A stretch of 64,000 nt of DNA, from the NCBI GenBank assembly GCA_904420175.1, contig CAJFUF010000013.1, positions 28,610 to 92,609 of the forward strand, in the 5' to 3' direction. The DNA comes from Candidatus Schneewindia gallinarum (GTDB lineage Bacteria > Bacillota > Clostridia > Oscillospirales > Ruminococcaceae). The notes below the pieces were generated by a model that saw only the letters and a program-made list of their open reading frames with translations, was not told the DNA's origin and made no database searches. Positions 8,506 to 17,341 of the stretch are shown in pieces. The stretch's first letter is position 1; the number at the start of each line of letters is the position of its first letter. Position numbers and translations under genes: made by a program.

Positions 8506-9825
8506 TTACAGCGTATCGTCGTATTTCAGCATGTCCTGCCACAAGGCGTCATATTCGGCAGAGGTCAGGCCGTGGAACCCGGACAGGATTTCCTTTGCCT
8601 TTTTGGCCCCATCGTACAGCAGGTCCACTGCGGTCATGGCCATGGCTTTTGCCGGGGCGATGTAGGCCTTGTTCTTGTCCACCACCCGCAGGTGCTGGCT
8701 GTGGAAACCGCCTGCAAAGCCGCCCAGCGTGGGCTGGATGGTGGGCATGATGGAGGAGACATCCCCGATGTCGGAAGATGCGCCGCCCATCTCCTCTGTC
8801 TCCACCACAGGGCTGTCAAACAGGCTGCAGGCATTGTCACGGAACAGCTCGCTCATTTCGGCGTTCTGCCGGACGGGCAGATACCCGGGGATGTCCTCAA
8901 TAACAGCCTGCGCCCCAATGGCGTAGGCCGCCCCCTTAATGGCACGGTTGACACGGTAGTTGGCGTCCTTAATGGCCTCAATGCTGCGGCCGCGGACGTA
9001 GGCCTCCAGACGGACATCTGCCGGGACAATGTTGACAAGGTCGCCGCCCTTGGTGATGATGGGATGGACGCGGATGCAGTCGCTGTCCTTAAATGTCTCC
9101 CGGATGGAGTTGATCGCCATCAGGGCGAGGCTTGCGGCATTCAGTGCGTTGACGCCGTTTTCAGGACACAGGCCCGCGTGCGCCTCCTTCCCGATGAACT
9201 GCACTTTTTTTGTAACAAAGCCCACGCTGCCGGAATTGACGTTGACCACATTTTTGTCGCTGTTCTCCATCCCGTGGACCAGCATGGCCATGTCGATGTC
9301 GTCAAACACGCCGGCATGGATAAGTTCCTGTTTGCCGCCGTAATAATGAATACGGCCCTGCTTCATCATCTCGCCGCGCCACTCCAGCTCCACACATTCC
9401 TCTGCAGGGACCGCCAGAAATGCCACGTCGCCGCCGAGCGCATCCTTAACTCCGCTGAGCGCAAGCCCGTGCGCCGCCCCCAGCATGGCCGCAATCTGCC
9501 CGTTATGCCCGCAGGAATGCGCGGCGCCGGTGTCCGGATTGGCGTTGGGGTGCAGGGGGCAGACCACGGCGTCCAGTTCGCCCATGATGGCGACGGTGGG
9601 CCCCTCTCCATTCCCTTTCAGACGCGCCTTGACCCCGGTAATGGCCAGGCCGTCCTCATGGGGAAGCCCCAGCTTATCAAAGGTGTCCCGCACAATGCCG
9701 CTGGTCCGCACCTCTTTGTAGCCCAGCTCCGGATGGGCAAAAATGTCGTCGCCGATGGCGATGATTTCCTCTGCATGCGCATCAATCGCGGCGCATACGG
9801 CCTGTTTTATCTGTTCTTTATTCAA
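8506..9825 (-). CDS. M20D-family amidohydrolase (AbgB/HipO-like)
   Basis: Zinc-dependent cytoplasmic hydrolase of N-acyl amino acids or aminobenzoyl-glutamate-like amides. DIFAHPELGYKE (about 28-39) is the M20D opening; the metal-binding core GAAHSCGHNGQIAAMLGAAH (about 105-124), the VPAEECVELEW segment and a closing HSQHLRVVDKNKAYIAPAKA are all present. Length (439 aa) is normal. TTG start, 9 bases after AAGGAGGGG. Divergent from the DUF5058 pair, which is followed by a second M20 enzyme. Substrate is unknown; AbgB-type is the closest reading. Confidence 0.85.
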   Translation of the reverse strand: MNKEQIKQAVCAAIDAHAEEIIAIGDDIFAHPELGYKEVRTSGIVRDTFDKLGLPHEDGLAITGVKARLKGNGEGPTVAIMGELDAVVCPLHPNANPDTGAAHSCGHNGQIAAMLGAAHGLALSGVKDALGGDVAFLAVPAEECVELEWRGEMMKQGRIHYYGGKQELIHAGVFDDIDMAMLVHGMENSDKNVVNVNSGSVGFVTKKVQFIGKEAHAGLCPENGVNALNAASLALMAINSIRETFKDSDCIRVHPIITKGGDLVNIVPADVRLEAYVRGRSIEAIKDANYRVNRAIKGAAYAIGAQAVIEDIPGYLPVRQNAEMSELFRDNACSLFDSPVVETEEMGGASSDIGDVSSIMPTIQPTLGGFAGGFHSQHLRVVDKNKAYIAPAKAMAMTAVDLLYDGAKKAKEILSGFHGLTSAEYDALWQDMLKYDDTL

Positions 9826-9850
9826 GGGAATCCCCTCCTTTTCTGCCTTT

Positions 9851-9880
9851 ATTATAGGCGAAAACCACGGCGCTTTGCAA
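9851..9880 (-). promoter_or_regulatory. Promoter of the M20D gene
   Basis: On the minus strand TTGCAA (9880-9875), 18-base spacer, TATAAT (9856-9851), about 25 bases before the TTG start codon. Confidence 0.6.
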
Positions 9881-9950
9881 GGGGGGCTGTGTCCGAAACA
9901 TGATAAAGCCGCAGGAAAAGAAAAAATTACAGTAGAATGTGGGAATTCAC

Positions 9951-9979
9951 TGGACGAAATGTAAAAAATGGGCTATCAT
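9951..9979 (+). promoter_or_regulatory. Promoter of the DUF5058 operon
   Basis: TGGACG (9951-9956), 17-base spacer, TATCAT (9974-9979), 31 bases ahead of the TTG start at 10011. Confidence 0.5.
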
Positions 9980-10010
9980 GGTAGTAACACAAAACAGGGG
10001 GGTATGTTTT

Positions 10011-10736
10011 TTGAAGGATTTTAATCTCAACAGTCCGTTTTTGTTCACCATTGCAGGTGCGGTAATCCTGTTTGTGGTGGCACAGGCCGTCTTTTTCCTG
10101 ATAAAGGCGGTCCGCAGGGCAAAGGTCATCGGTATGGACATGAAGTCTGTCAAAAAGACCATGGTAAGCAGTGCGGTGTTTACCGTGGCGCCGGCGGTGT
10201 CCATCCTGCTTGGCGTAATTACGTTAAGCAAGTCGCTGGGTCTGCCGCTGCCGTGGATGCGCCTGTCCGTCATCGGCTCGCTGACTTATGAGCTGACTGC
10301 GGCAGAGACGGCGGCCACCGCCGTGGGGGCCAGCATTGCCTCCGCCGTGACAGACCCGGCAACCTACGCGGCCATTGCCTGGGTGATGACGCTGGGCATC
10401 CTGCCCGGCCTTATCATCATTCCGCTGTTCATGAAAAAGATTCAGGGCAGCATCACAAAGGTAAAGACCAAGGACAACAAATGGGGCGAGATTTTAATCA
10501 CTTCCCTGTTCCTTGGCATGATTTCCGCTTTCCTCGGGGTGATTTTTGCCACCGTGTCCGAGGGGCTGAAGGGTTGGATTCCGGTGTTTGTCATGCTGTG
10601 CAGCGCGGTGATTATGTCCGTTGTGGGCCTGCTTGTGAAAAAGTGCAAGGTGCGCTGGCTGGAGGACTTTGCGCTGCCCATCAGTATGCTGGGCGCCATG
10701 GCGCTGGCCATCCCCATTACCGGGGCCATTGTCTGA
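10011..10736 (+). CDS. DUF5058 family membrane protein (putative transporter subunit)
   Basis: A 241 aa protein with about six membrane segments. The opening LNSPFLFTIAGAVILFVVAQ and the segment ELTAAETAATAVGASIAS are what I associate with DUF5058, a Firmicute membrane family without proven function. I chose the TTG at 10011 because AGGGGGG sits 8 bases before it and the product then opens directly on the conserved N-terminus; an upstream ATG at 9939 would add an unlikely hydrophilic leader. A second membrane protein follows by 13 bases and an M20 peptidase after that, so a transport role for peptide-like substrates is plausible (inference). Confidence 0.7.
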   Translation: MKDFNLNSPFLFTIAGAVILFVVAQAVFFLIKAVRRAKVIGMDMKSVKKTMVSSAVFTVAPAVSILLGVITLSKSLGLPLPWMRLSVIGSLTYELTAAETAATAVGASIASAVTDPATYAAIAWVMTLGILPGLIIIPLFMKKIQGSITKVKTKDNKWGEILITSLFLGMISAFLGVIFATVSEGLKGWIPVFVMLCSAVIMSVVGLLVKKCKVRWLEDFALPISMLGAMALAIPITGAIV

Positions 10737-10749
10737 GGAAGGGGGAGAC

Positions 10750-11415
10750 ATGATGAAAAAAGAACGAACCTATTTTGACTCTGTCCACTTTACCGGGCGG
10801 ATCTGGATGCTCAGCGCCGTGACGCTGATGCTGATGGTCCCCGCGGCCATCTGTGTATACTACAATGCATGGCCGGAAATTACCGGCGTGCTCAAAGGCC
10901 TGCTGGGCGTGGCGCCCATCTTCTGGACGGTGGGCGTGATTGAGGTGTTCACCTACACCCCCATGCTGGGGGCCGGAGGTTCCTATGTGGGGTTTGTCAC
11001 AGGCAACCTGAGCAATTTGAAGGTGCCCTGCGCGCTGAACGCCATGGAAAACGCCAAGGTGGAGCCCGGCAGTGAAGAGGGGGAGATTATCTCCACCATC
11101 TCCATCTGCATCTCCTCCATTGTGACCATGGTGGTCATCTCCCTCGGCGTGCTGCTGCTGGGTTATCTGCAGCCCATCCTGCAGTCGCCGGTGCTGCAGC
11201 CTGCCTTCGACAACATTCTGCCGGCGTTGTTCGGCGGCCTCGCAGTGGTCTATGTCTCGAAGAACTGGAAAATTGCGCTGGCGCCGCTGATTTTCATGCT
11301 GGTGCTGTTTATCAGCGTGCCGTCGCTGGCAAGCAGCGTGGGTGTGCTGGTGCCTGTCGGCGCGCTGATTGCCATCGGCGTGTCCCGCATTCTGTACAAG
11401 AAAAATTTATTGTAG
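10750..11415 (+). CDS. Six-helix membrane protein partnered with DUF5058
   Basis: Not assigned to a named family. The 221 aa product has about six membrane segments, a glycine-rich element PMLGAGGSYVGFVTGNLSNL (about 76-95) and an acidic loop ENAKVEPGSEEGE. Two in-frame ATG codons occur; the first (10750) is 4 bases after GAAGGGGGA. The tight spacing to DUF5058 suggests the two form a hetero-oligomer. The downstream M20 peptidase starts 19 bases after its stop. Energy coupling motifs (Walker A and similar) are absent, so a secondary carrier or channel is more likely than an ABC system (inference). Confidence 0.6.
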   Translation: MMKKERTYFDSVHFTGRIWMLSAVTLMLMVPAAICVYYNAWPEITGVLKGLLGVAPIFWTVGVIEVFTYTPMLGAGGSYVGFVTGNLSNLKVPCALNAMENAKVEPGSEEGEIISTISICISSIVTMVVISLGVLLLGYLQPILQSPVLQPAFDNILPALFGGLAVVYVSKNWKIALAPLIFMLVLFISVPSLASSVGVLVPVGALIAIGVSRILYKKNLL

Positions 11416-11434
11416 CAAGAAAGAAGGTCTTTGT

Positions 11435-12874
11435 ATGTGGTGGCTGTTGTTGCTGATTCCGGCGGCTCTGGTGGTGTTTCTTGCGGTGATTTTTATCCGC
11501 GCGGCACTGTTCCGTCCCCGTCCGGAGGAGAAGAGGACGCCCACGGCGGTGACCCTTGACGAGGAGAAGATGACCCGGGACATGCAGGAGCTGGTGCGCT
11601 GCAAAACCGTCTCCTACCGTGAAAAGGGGCTGGAGGACGAAGCGGAGTTCGACAAGTTCAAGCAGACGCTGGAAGCGCTGTATCCCGCGGTGCACAGCAC
11701 CTGTGAGAGGGAGTTTCTCGGCACCCGCGCCATTCTGTACCGTTGGAAGGGGAAGTCCGACAAGGACGTAACGGTGCTCATGTCCCACTTTGATGTGGTG
11801 CCCGTCAATGAGGACCAGTGGGAAAAGCCTGCCTTTGACGGCCTGATTGAAAATGGGGAGCTGTGGGGCAGAGGCACACTGGACACCAAGGTGACGCTGT
11901 GCAGCATTATGGAGGCGGCAGAGCAGCTGATTGGCGAAGGCTTTGTCCCTGAAAACGACATCTATTTCGCTTTTGGCGGCGATGAGGAGATTGCCGGCGA
12001 GGGCGCGCCCCTGATTGTGGAGGCATTCCGGCAGCGTGGAATCCATCCGGCCCTTGTGGTGGATGAGGGCGGCGCCGTGGTGGAAGAGATCTTCCCCGGC
12101 GTAACGCAGCCCTGTGCGCTGATCGGCATCGGCGAAAAAGGGATGATGGACATTAAGATGACCGTGCGCTCCAAGGGCGGGCACGCCTCCTCCCCGCCGC
12201 CGCACACCCCGGTGGGCGTGCTGGCGAAAGCGGTGACCAAGGTGGAAAACAACCCGTTTAAGGGCAGCCTGTCCAAGCCTGCGGCGGAGATGTTTGATAC
12301 CCTCGGCCGTCATTCCACCTTCCTGTACCGGCTGATTTTTGCCAACCTGTGGTGCTTTAAGCCGGTGCTGGACAGCATGTGCAAAAAAAGCGGGGGCGAG
12401 CTGAATGCCCTGATGCGCACCACCTGCGCCTTCACCATGATGAAGGGCGGCAAGGCCAGCAACGTGATCCCGCCGGAGGTTTCCGTATACGGCAACATCC
12501 GTATAATGGGCGGGGAGACGCCGGAGACGGTGCTCCAGTATCTCAATGAGACCATCGGGGACAGCGACGTAAAAATTGAGAAGGTGCACGGGCAGAATCC
12601 CTCCCCCTATTCCCCCACAGAGGGGGCCGGCTGGGACAAGGTGACCGGCGCCATCCGGGAGACGTGGCCCGACGCGCTGGTGTCCCCCTATCTGATGATT
12701 GCGTGCAGCGATTCCCGCCATTATGCGGGGCTGGCCGACAATGTGTACCGCTTTTCCGCCATGGCGCTGAGTAAGGAGGAACGCGGCTTTATCCACGGCA
12801 ATAACGAGCGGATTAAGCTGGACACCCTGCATACGGCGGCAAAGTTCTACTTAAGGCTTATTAAATCCTGCTAA
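11435..12874 (+). CDS. Membrane-anchored M20 family metallopeptidase (PM20D1-like)
   Basis: Di-zinc hydrolase of the M20/carboxypeptidase Ss1 group. An N-terminal membrane helix (WWLLLLIPAALVVFLAVIF) is followed by the catalytic domain: MSHFDVVPV (metal His), WGRGTLDTK (bridging Asp), FGGDEEIAGEG (catalytic Glu and metal Glu), and a dimerisation lid region rich in GGHASSPPPHTPVG. The 479 aa length fits. Start at the ATG preceded by AAGAAGG. It is the third gene of the DUF5058 operon. Which side of the membrane the catalytic domain lies on is not determined. Confidence 0.85.
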   Translation: MWWLLLLIPAALVVFLAVIFIRAALFRPRPEEKRTPTAVTLDEEKMTRDMQELVRCKTVSYREKGLEDEAEFDKFKQTLEALYPAVHSTCEREFLGTRAILYRWKGKSDKDVTVLMSHFDVVPVNEDQWEKPAFDGLIENGELWGRGTLDTKVTLCSIMEAAEQLIGEGFVPENDIYFAFGGDEEIAGEGAPLIVEAFRQRGIHPALVVDEGGAVVEEIFPGVTQPCALIGIGEKGMMDIKMTVRSKGGHASSPPPHTPVGVLAKAVTKVENNPFKGSLSKPAAEMFDTLGRHSTFLYRLIFANLWCFKPVLDSMCKKSGGELNALMRTTCAFTMMKGGKASNVIPPEVSVYGNIRIMGGETPETVLQYLNETIGDSDVKIEKVHGQNPSPYSPTEGAGWDKVTGAIRETWPDALVSPYLMIACSDSRHYAGLADNVYRFSAMALSKEERGFIHGNNERIKLDTLHTAAKFYLRLIKSC

Positions 12875-12885
12875 AACATAGGAAA

Positions 12886-12922
12886 GGAGCCGTGCGGCGA
12901 AGGCCGCACGGCTCCTTTTTTT
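12886..12922. terminator. Intrinsic terminator
   Basis: GGAGCCGTGCGGC (12886-12898), GAAG loop, GCCGCACGGCTCC (12903-12915), T7 run. It separates the convergent M20 and kinase-like genes. Confidence 0.9.
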
Positions 12923-12929
12923 ACTGGTT

Positions 12930-13430
12930 TTACCGGCCCATGGCCGCAATTTGCTGCGCGGCCTGCCGGGCGGTACAGCTGCTGACATCCAGCTTTACCG
13001 TGCGGACCCGGTCGTACAGCGGAAGCCGCGCCACGCTGCGTTCGATAACATCCGGCGCACGCAGCCCGGCGTCCACATCCCGCTGCAGCCGCAGGCGCAG
13101 CGCCTGCTCGGACACGGTCAGGGTAACCCGGTGGACTGCCACGTTTTGAAGGGGCAGGTTTGCGGCAATCCCCTGCCAGATGGCGTCCTCCTGCAGCACC
13201 CAGCAGAACAAGATGTTCTGAAAACCGGAGTTGCCAAGGAAGCTGCGCAGCAGGCAGGTGATGTTGTTTGTCACCATGCGCTTGTTTTCCTCATTCACCA
13301 CAAAGGGCTGCATATCCCAGCACCAATCCCCGTCCAGAAAGACGTTGTGGGGCAGCAGCTTTTGCAACTCCCTGCAGACAGCGGTTTTCCCCGCGCCCAT
13401 GGTGCCGCCGATTACATACAGATGCTTCAT
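12930..13430 (-). CDS. P-loop nucleotide-binding protein, kinase-like (AAA family)
   Basis: A 166 aa P-loop protein. Walker A GTMGAGKT lies at 9-16, directly after a beta strand MKHLYVIG; LDGDWCWDMQPF (about 33-44) resembles the substrate Asp region of small-molecule kinases, and a LID-like RLRLQRDVDAG follows. I chose the ATG at 13430 because GAGGAGAAAA precedes it; a longer reading frame would extend into rsmE with no family match. Last gene of a prmA-rsmE-kinase run on the minus strand. Substrate unknown; shikimate- or nucleoside-kinase-like folds are alternatives. Confidence 0.7.
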   Translation of the reverse strand: MKHLYVIGGTMGAGKTAVCRELQKLLPHNVFLDGDWCWDMQPFVVNEENKRMVTNNITCLLRSFLGNSGFQNILFCWVLQEDAIWQGIAANLPLQNVAVHRVTLTVSEQALRLRLQRDVDAGLRAPDVIERSVARLPLYDRVRTVKLDVSSCTARQAAQQIAAMGR

Positions 13431-13450
13431 TTTTCTCCTCCCCTGTATTG

Positions 13451-14176
13451 CTAGGCAAGGCCGCCCAGCAGAAGGTTCACTGCGGACAGAGCCGCCACTG
13501 GCGCGGTCTCGCAGCGCAAAATTCGTTTTCCAAGGGTGCACAGGCTTAACCCTGCGGCTTTTGCGGCAGCCGCCTCCTCTGGGGAAAAGCCGCCCTCGCA
13601 CCCGGTGACAAGCGCCACGGACGCTGGGCTGTCCGCAAGCACGTCGGGCAGCGGCGCACCGCCATGCTCATAAAACAGGACCGCCCTGTCGAAGCCTGCG
13701 GTCTGCGTCAGCATTTCGTCAAAATCCAGAAATGGATGCACGGAAGGAAGCACCGCCCGGCCGGACTGCTTGGCAGCCTCCAGGGCAATTTTCTGATACC
13801 GCTCAAGCCGGCTTTTGCGCGCCTTCCCGTCCGGCCGGGCCACACAGAAGGAGGACAGAAAAAAGGTCACATCATTGACGCCCAGTTCCACCGCGGCCTT
13901 GAGCACGCGCTCCGCCTTGTCCCCTTTGGGAAGCCCCATGTACAGTGCAAGTCGGAAGGGGTTTTCCACAGGGGAGGGGACGGGCGCGCCGCCGGACAGC
14001 AGCACCTCCCCGCCGGAAAAGGCCGTGATGGCGCACTGCCGTTCGCACCCGTTTCCGTCGCACACGGTCAGGCTGTCCCCCACGCGGTGGCGCAGCACCC
14101 GCTCGATATGGCGGGCGTCCTGTCCGGTGATGCGCAGCACGTCGCCCTCAATGGATGTTAGAAAAAAACGCGGCAT
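13451..14176 (-). CDS. rsmE: 16S rRNA (uracil-1498-N3)-methyltransferase
   Basis: SPOUT (trefoil-knot) methyltransferase that modifies U1498 in the decoding region of 16S rRNA using S-adenosylmethionine. The 241 aa protein opens with the PUA-like domain MPRFFLTSIEGDVLRITGQD and H-I-E-R-V-L-R. The knot motifs VALVTGCEGGFSPEE (about 190-204), LGKRILRCETAP (about 216-227) and the C-terminal AALSAVNLL are present. It starts 12 bases after the prmA stop; pairing with prmA is conserved in Firmicutes. Confidence 0.94.
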   Translation of the reverse strand: MPRFFLTSIEGDVLRITGQDARHIERVLRHRVGDSLTVCDGNGCERQCAITAFSGGEVLLSGGAPVPSPVENPFRLALYMGLPKGDKAERVLKAAVELGVNDVTFFLSSFCVARPDGKARKSRLERYQKIALEAAKQSGRAVLPSVHPFLDFDEMLTQTAGFDRAVLFYEHGGAPLPDVLADSPASVALVTGCEGGFSPEEAAAAKAAGLSLCTLGKRILRCETAPVAALSAVNLLLGGLA

Positions 14177-14188
14177 AACGCTTCCTCC

Positions 14189-15139
14189 CTATGGCCTGCA
14201 AACAATGCAGAACCAGCCCCCGTCGGACCGGATTTCCACCGGATTCAGGCCGGACTGCGCCAGCCGCAGCCTTACTTCTTCCGCCCGGTCGTCAATAATG
14301 CCGGAGGTAATAATCCACCCGCTAGGCTTTACCACCCGCTTCATCAGCGGTGCGGCCTCTATAATGACATCCGCCACAATGTTGGCCACCACCAGGTCGA
14401 AGGGGCCGTACGGCTCCACCAGATGGGGCTGGGCCAGCACATTGCCCGGGAAAACCGTCAGCCTGTCCGTCACGCCGTTCTCCACTGCGTTTTCCCTTGC
14501 GGTTTTGGCGGCCAGCGGGTCGATGTCCACCGCCACCGCCTGCTTTGCACCCAACAGCAGCGCCGCAATGGACAGGATGCCGCTGCCGCAGCCGAGATCC
14601 AGCACCTTTTCGCCGCCGTTAACAAGCCGGGAGAGCTGCTGAAGGCACAGCCGGGTGGTGTGGTGGGTGCCGGTGCCGAAGCTCATCTTCGGGTCAATTT
14701 GCACAACCGTCCGGCCCTGCTTGTTATCGTACTGCTCCCAGGACGGCTTGACCACCAGCCTCTCGTCAATCTCAAGGGGTTTGAAGAACTGCTTCCAGTT
14801 GTTGGCCCAGTCTTCCTCCTTGACGCCGTGCAGCTCCACCTCCAGTGTGCCAAGGCGCGGATCCCCTTTCACCCGCTCCAACGCCTCCCTTATCAGGGCA
14901 AGCTGCTCCGCCCCCTCGGGGGACTCCGGCAGATAACATTTAATTTTTGTGGGTGCTTCGGCCAAAGACATCAGGCTTTCGTCCACATAATCCCACTGGG
15001 GTGTGGTCTGCTTAAGAAACTCCTTAAAATCCTCTTTATCCTCTACCACAACGCCGCCGACGCCCTGCATCAGTACGATGCCCGTCACATCCTCAATCCC
15101 CTCGGTGGTGGTTGTAATGCTGATTTCCGTCCAGTTCAT
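14189..15139 (-). CDS. prmA: Ribosomal protein L11 methyltransferase
   Basis: S-adenosylmethionine-dependent trimethylation of ribosomal protein L11. The 316 aa product has the N-terminal substrate-recognition domain ([20 protein letters not shown]) and the Rossmann domain with motif [21 protein letters not shown] (about 180-199), VDIDPLAA and [25 protein letters not shown] (about 148-160) is the family loop. Start set at the ATG at 15139 (AAGAGGA upstream); the frame stays open further but adds a non-homologous basic leader. First gene of the prmA-rsmE-kinase unit. Confidence 0.94.
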   Translation of the reverse strand: MNWTEISITTTTEGIEDVTGIVLMQGVGGVVVEDKEDFKEFLKQTTPQWDYVDESLMSLAEAPTKIKCYLPESPEGAEQLALIREALERVKGDPRLGTLEVELHGVKEEDWANNWKQFFKPLEIDERLVVKPSWEQYDNKQGRTVVQIDPKMSFGTGTHHTTRLCLQQLSRLVNGGEKVLDLGCGSGILSIAALLLGAKQAVAVDIDPLAAKTARENAVENGVTDRLTVFPGNVLAQPHLVEPYGPFDLVVANIVADVIIEAAPLMKRVVKPSGWIITSGIIDDRAEEVRLRLAQSGLNPVEIRSDGGWFCIVCRP

Positions 15140-15216
15140 GCGTGTCCTCTTTTCCCTTTGTTTTTTACCAGTATACCACAGCCGCCGCGCCGGGGGAACC
15201 GGGCGGCGCATTTTTT

Positions 15217-15224
15217 CATAAACT
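15217..15224 (+). promoter_or_regulatory. Possible mother-cell sigma (SigE/SigK-type) -10 element
   Basis: CATAAACT, close to the SigE -10 CATACANT, lies 59 bases ahead of the collagen-like gene start. No convincing -35 is seen. Confidence 0.35.
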
Positions 15225-15282
15225 GTACTGGGACGCGGGCCGCAGCAGACCCGTGCTTATTGCTGGGGAGGAGAGAAGTGCA

Positions 15283-16071
15283 ATGAACAATCACGATACT
15301 TTAAAAATGAAATTTGTACATGGTGGGGCGGGGTGGATGTGCCCCTGCCCGTATGGGTGCTGTGTCAGAGGGACCGCTGGTGCCACAGGCCCCACCGGCC
15401 CACAGGGGGAGAGAGGAGAGCCGGGCCCCGCCGGTCCAACAGGACCGACAGGAGCAACCGGCCCCGCTGGAGCACTCGGCCCCACCGGCCCACAAGGGGA
15501 GCAGGGGGAACCGGGCCCTACTGGCCCCGCAGGGGTTCCAGGCCCGATTGGCCCCACCGGCCCCATAGGAGCAACCGGGCCCACCGGCCCCGAAGGGCCC
15601 GCTGGTGCTACGGGCGCCACAGGCCCCACCGGTGCTACCGGCCCCACCGGGCCCGCTGGGGTTCTGCCGGAGGGTTCCTTCGCATCCTTTGCCACGTTTG
15701 GGGTTTTGTTTACAAACGGAAGCCTGATTCCTTTCGGGACAGCCACCGCGGACCCCTCCGGCCAGATTGTACTGGAGGATCAGCAGCATGTCCGGCTTTT
15801 ACCGGGATATTATTTTGTATCCTTCCACGTGTCGGTACTGCTGCGGGAAGACGGCTATATGCAGATCACCCCCTCCTACAGCGGTATGTCCCACATTGAG
15901 TACGGGATTTATGTGAAGACGGCAGCGCAGACCACTGCTTACGGCTCCAATGCGCTGATTCTGCAAATTCCGGAGCAGACCACCTTTACGCTGGCTTACA
16001 ACAGCAATGTGGCCAGCGTGGACGGGGCCGCGACCCTGGCTGTTATCAAACTGAACCCGTCCCTTCCCTAG
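15283..16071 (+). CDS. Collagen-like (BclA-type) exosporium/surface protein
   Basis: A 262 aa protein. Residues 1-29 are a short cysteine-rich head ([11 protein letters not shown]), residues 30-128 are 33 uninterrupted Gly-X-Y triplets rich in GPT and GAT, and 129-262 form a beta-rich tail like the trimeric BclA C-terminal domain ([16 protein letters not shown] to [12 protein letters not shown]). Proteins of this build decorate the exosporium of spore formers, with threonines of the triplets O-glycosylated. No signal peptide is visible, as expected for mother-cell-assembled spore proteins. GGGGAGGAGAGA precedes the chosen ATG. A glycosyltransferase follows 60 bases later. Confidence 0.85.
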   Translation: MNNHDTLKMKFVHGGAGWMCPCPYGCCVRGTAGATGPTGPQGERGEPGPAGPTGPTGATGPAGALGPTGPQGEQGEPGPTGPAGVPGPIGPTGPIGATGPTGPEGPAGATGATGPTGATGPTGPAGVLPEGSFASFATFGVLFTNGSLIPFGTATADPSGQIVLEDQQHVRLLPGYYFVSFHVSVLLREDGYMQITPSYSGMSHIEYGIYVKTAAQTTAYGSNALILQIPEQTTFTLAYNSNVASVDGAATLAVIKLNPSLP

Positions 16072-16131
16072 CGGGGGCCGTGCCCGGCTTCCGAAAACAG
16101 CCGGGCCTACATACAAGAAGGAGGATGAGCC

Positions 16132-17232
16132 ATGGGGAAATGGAAGGTGTGCGTCTATGCCATCTGCAAAAACGAGCGGCAGTTTGTGGAGCGCTGGATG
16201 GACTCCATGAGAGAGGCGGACGAAATTGTGGTGCTGGACACCGGTTCCACCGACGGAACACAGGAGGCGCTGCGCCGGGCAGGCGCCAGGGTCACAGAGG
16301 AAACCATCAGCCCCTGGCGGTTTGACACGGCGCGCAACCGCTCCCTTCAGCTGGTGCCGGAGGATACGGACATCTGCGTCTGCACCGACCTTGACGAGGT
16401 GTTCCATCCCGGCTGGCGTGCGGCGCTGGAGGCGGCGTGGAAGCCGGACACCTGCCTTGCCAACTACCGCTACACCTGGAGCTTTACCCCGTCCGGCGGG
16501 GAAGGGGTGGTGTTCTACATCGCCAAAATCCACCGGCGCGGGTGCTTCCACTGGGTGGGCCCGGTGCATGAGGTGCTGCAGTATGAGGACAGCGGGGCCT
16601 TTCCCTCCGTCGTGGCGCAGGGAGTGCAGCTGGATCACCACCCCGATCCGGCCAAATCCCGCGGGCAGTACCTGCCCCTGCTGGAACTGGCGGTGCAGGA
16701 GGACCCGGAAAATGACCGCAACATGCATTATCTCGGCCGGGAATACCTGTTTTACGGCCGCTGGGAGGACTGTATCCGCACGCTGCAGCGGCATCTGAAA
16801 ATGAAAAGCGCCACATGGGCGGACGAACGCTGTGCCTCCATGCGTTATATTGCAAGGGCCTACCGGCGGCTGGGGAACGGGTATGAGGCAGCCCGCTGGC
16901 TGCACCGGGCCGCTGCGGAGGCGCCGCACCTGCGGGAGCCATATGTGGACGCCGCCCTGCTGTGTTATGAACAGGGTGATGATGACGGGGTGCTGTATTA
17001 CACCGGGCAGGCGCTGGCCATTACCCAGCGGCCTGCCACCTACATCTGTGAGGCGGACGCGTGGAACAGCCTGCCGCATGACTTGCGGGCTGTCGCCCTG
17101 TACCGCCAAGGCCGGTACAAGCAGGCGCTGAGCTCTGCAAAACAGGCGCTGGCCTTTTCGCCGGAGGATGAGCGGCTGAAAAACAACGTACTGCTGATAG
17201 AGCAGAAGGTTTCCGGCGGCAACATGCCCTGA
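16132..17232 (+). CDS. GT2 glycosyltransferase with C-terminal TPR-like repeats (SunS-like)
   Basis: Cytoplasmic GT-A glycosyltransferase. VCVYAICKNERQFVERWMDS, VVLDTGSTDGT (about 41-51) and the DLDEVF metal site (about 87-92) define the GT2 core; KIHRRGCFHWVGPVHEVL closes it. From about 200 to the end, tetratricopeptide-like helices follow (YLGREYLFYGRWEDCI, YIARAYRRLGNGYEAARWL, AVALYRQGRYKQALSSAKQAL). This GT2-plus-TPR build is known from protein glycosyltransferases such as SunS and from spore-coat loci. Placed directly after the collagen-like gene, it probably glycosylates that protein (inference). Start follows AAGGAGGATGAGCC. Confidence 0.8.
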   Translation: MGKWKVCVYAICKNERQFVERWMDSMREADEIVVLDTGSTDGTQEALRRAGARVTEETISPWRFDTARNRSLQLVPEDTDICVCTDLDEVFHPGWRAALEAAWKPDTCLANYRYTWSFTPSGGEGVVFYIAKIHRRGCFHWVGPVHEVLQYEDSGAFPSVVAQGVQLDHHPDPAKSRGQYLPLLELAVQEDPENDRNMHYLGREYLFYGRWEDCIRTLQRHLKMKSATWADERCASMRYIARAYRRLGNGYEAARWLHRAAAEAPHLREPYVDAALLCYEQGDDDGVLYYTGQALAITQRPATYICEADAWNSLPHDLRAVALYRQGRYKQALSSAKQALAFSPEDERLKNNVLLIEQKVSGGNMP

Positions 17233-17248
17233 GACGGGGAAGAAAGAA

Positions 17249-17286
17249 AAAACAGCGCCCATGAAAAATGGGAACGCTGTTTTTTC
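17249..17286 (+). terminator. Intrinsic terminator
   Basis: AACAGCG with CCAT (17251-17262), short A-rich loop, ATGG and CGCTGTT (17268-17281), then T run. It ends the collagen/glycosyltransferase unit. Confidence 0.75.
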
Positions 17287-17341
17287 TTTCCATTTTGTGA
17301 TATGCTAAGAAAAAGAAGAAAACGGAAAAGGAGGAAGAAAA

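Noticed and set aside
8572..9903. 443-codon open frame antisense to the M20D gene
   Set aside because: Low-complexity shadow of a G+C-rich gene; no ribosome binding site or recognised domain, and the minus-strand gene has all M20 motifs.
11312..12832. 506-codon antisense open frame
   Set aside because: Shadow of the M20 peptidase gene; His/Arg/Gly-rich with no motif.
15184..15216. G+C-rich hairpin followed by T6 upstream of the first collagen-like gene
   Set aside because: It is on the plus strand with no plus-strand gene before it, and pairing is imperfect; not called as a terminator.
15799..17262. 487-codon antisense open frame
   Set aside because: Covers the glycosyltransferase gene, which has clear GT2 motifs and a good ribosome binding site.
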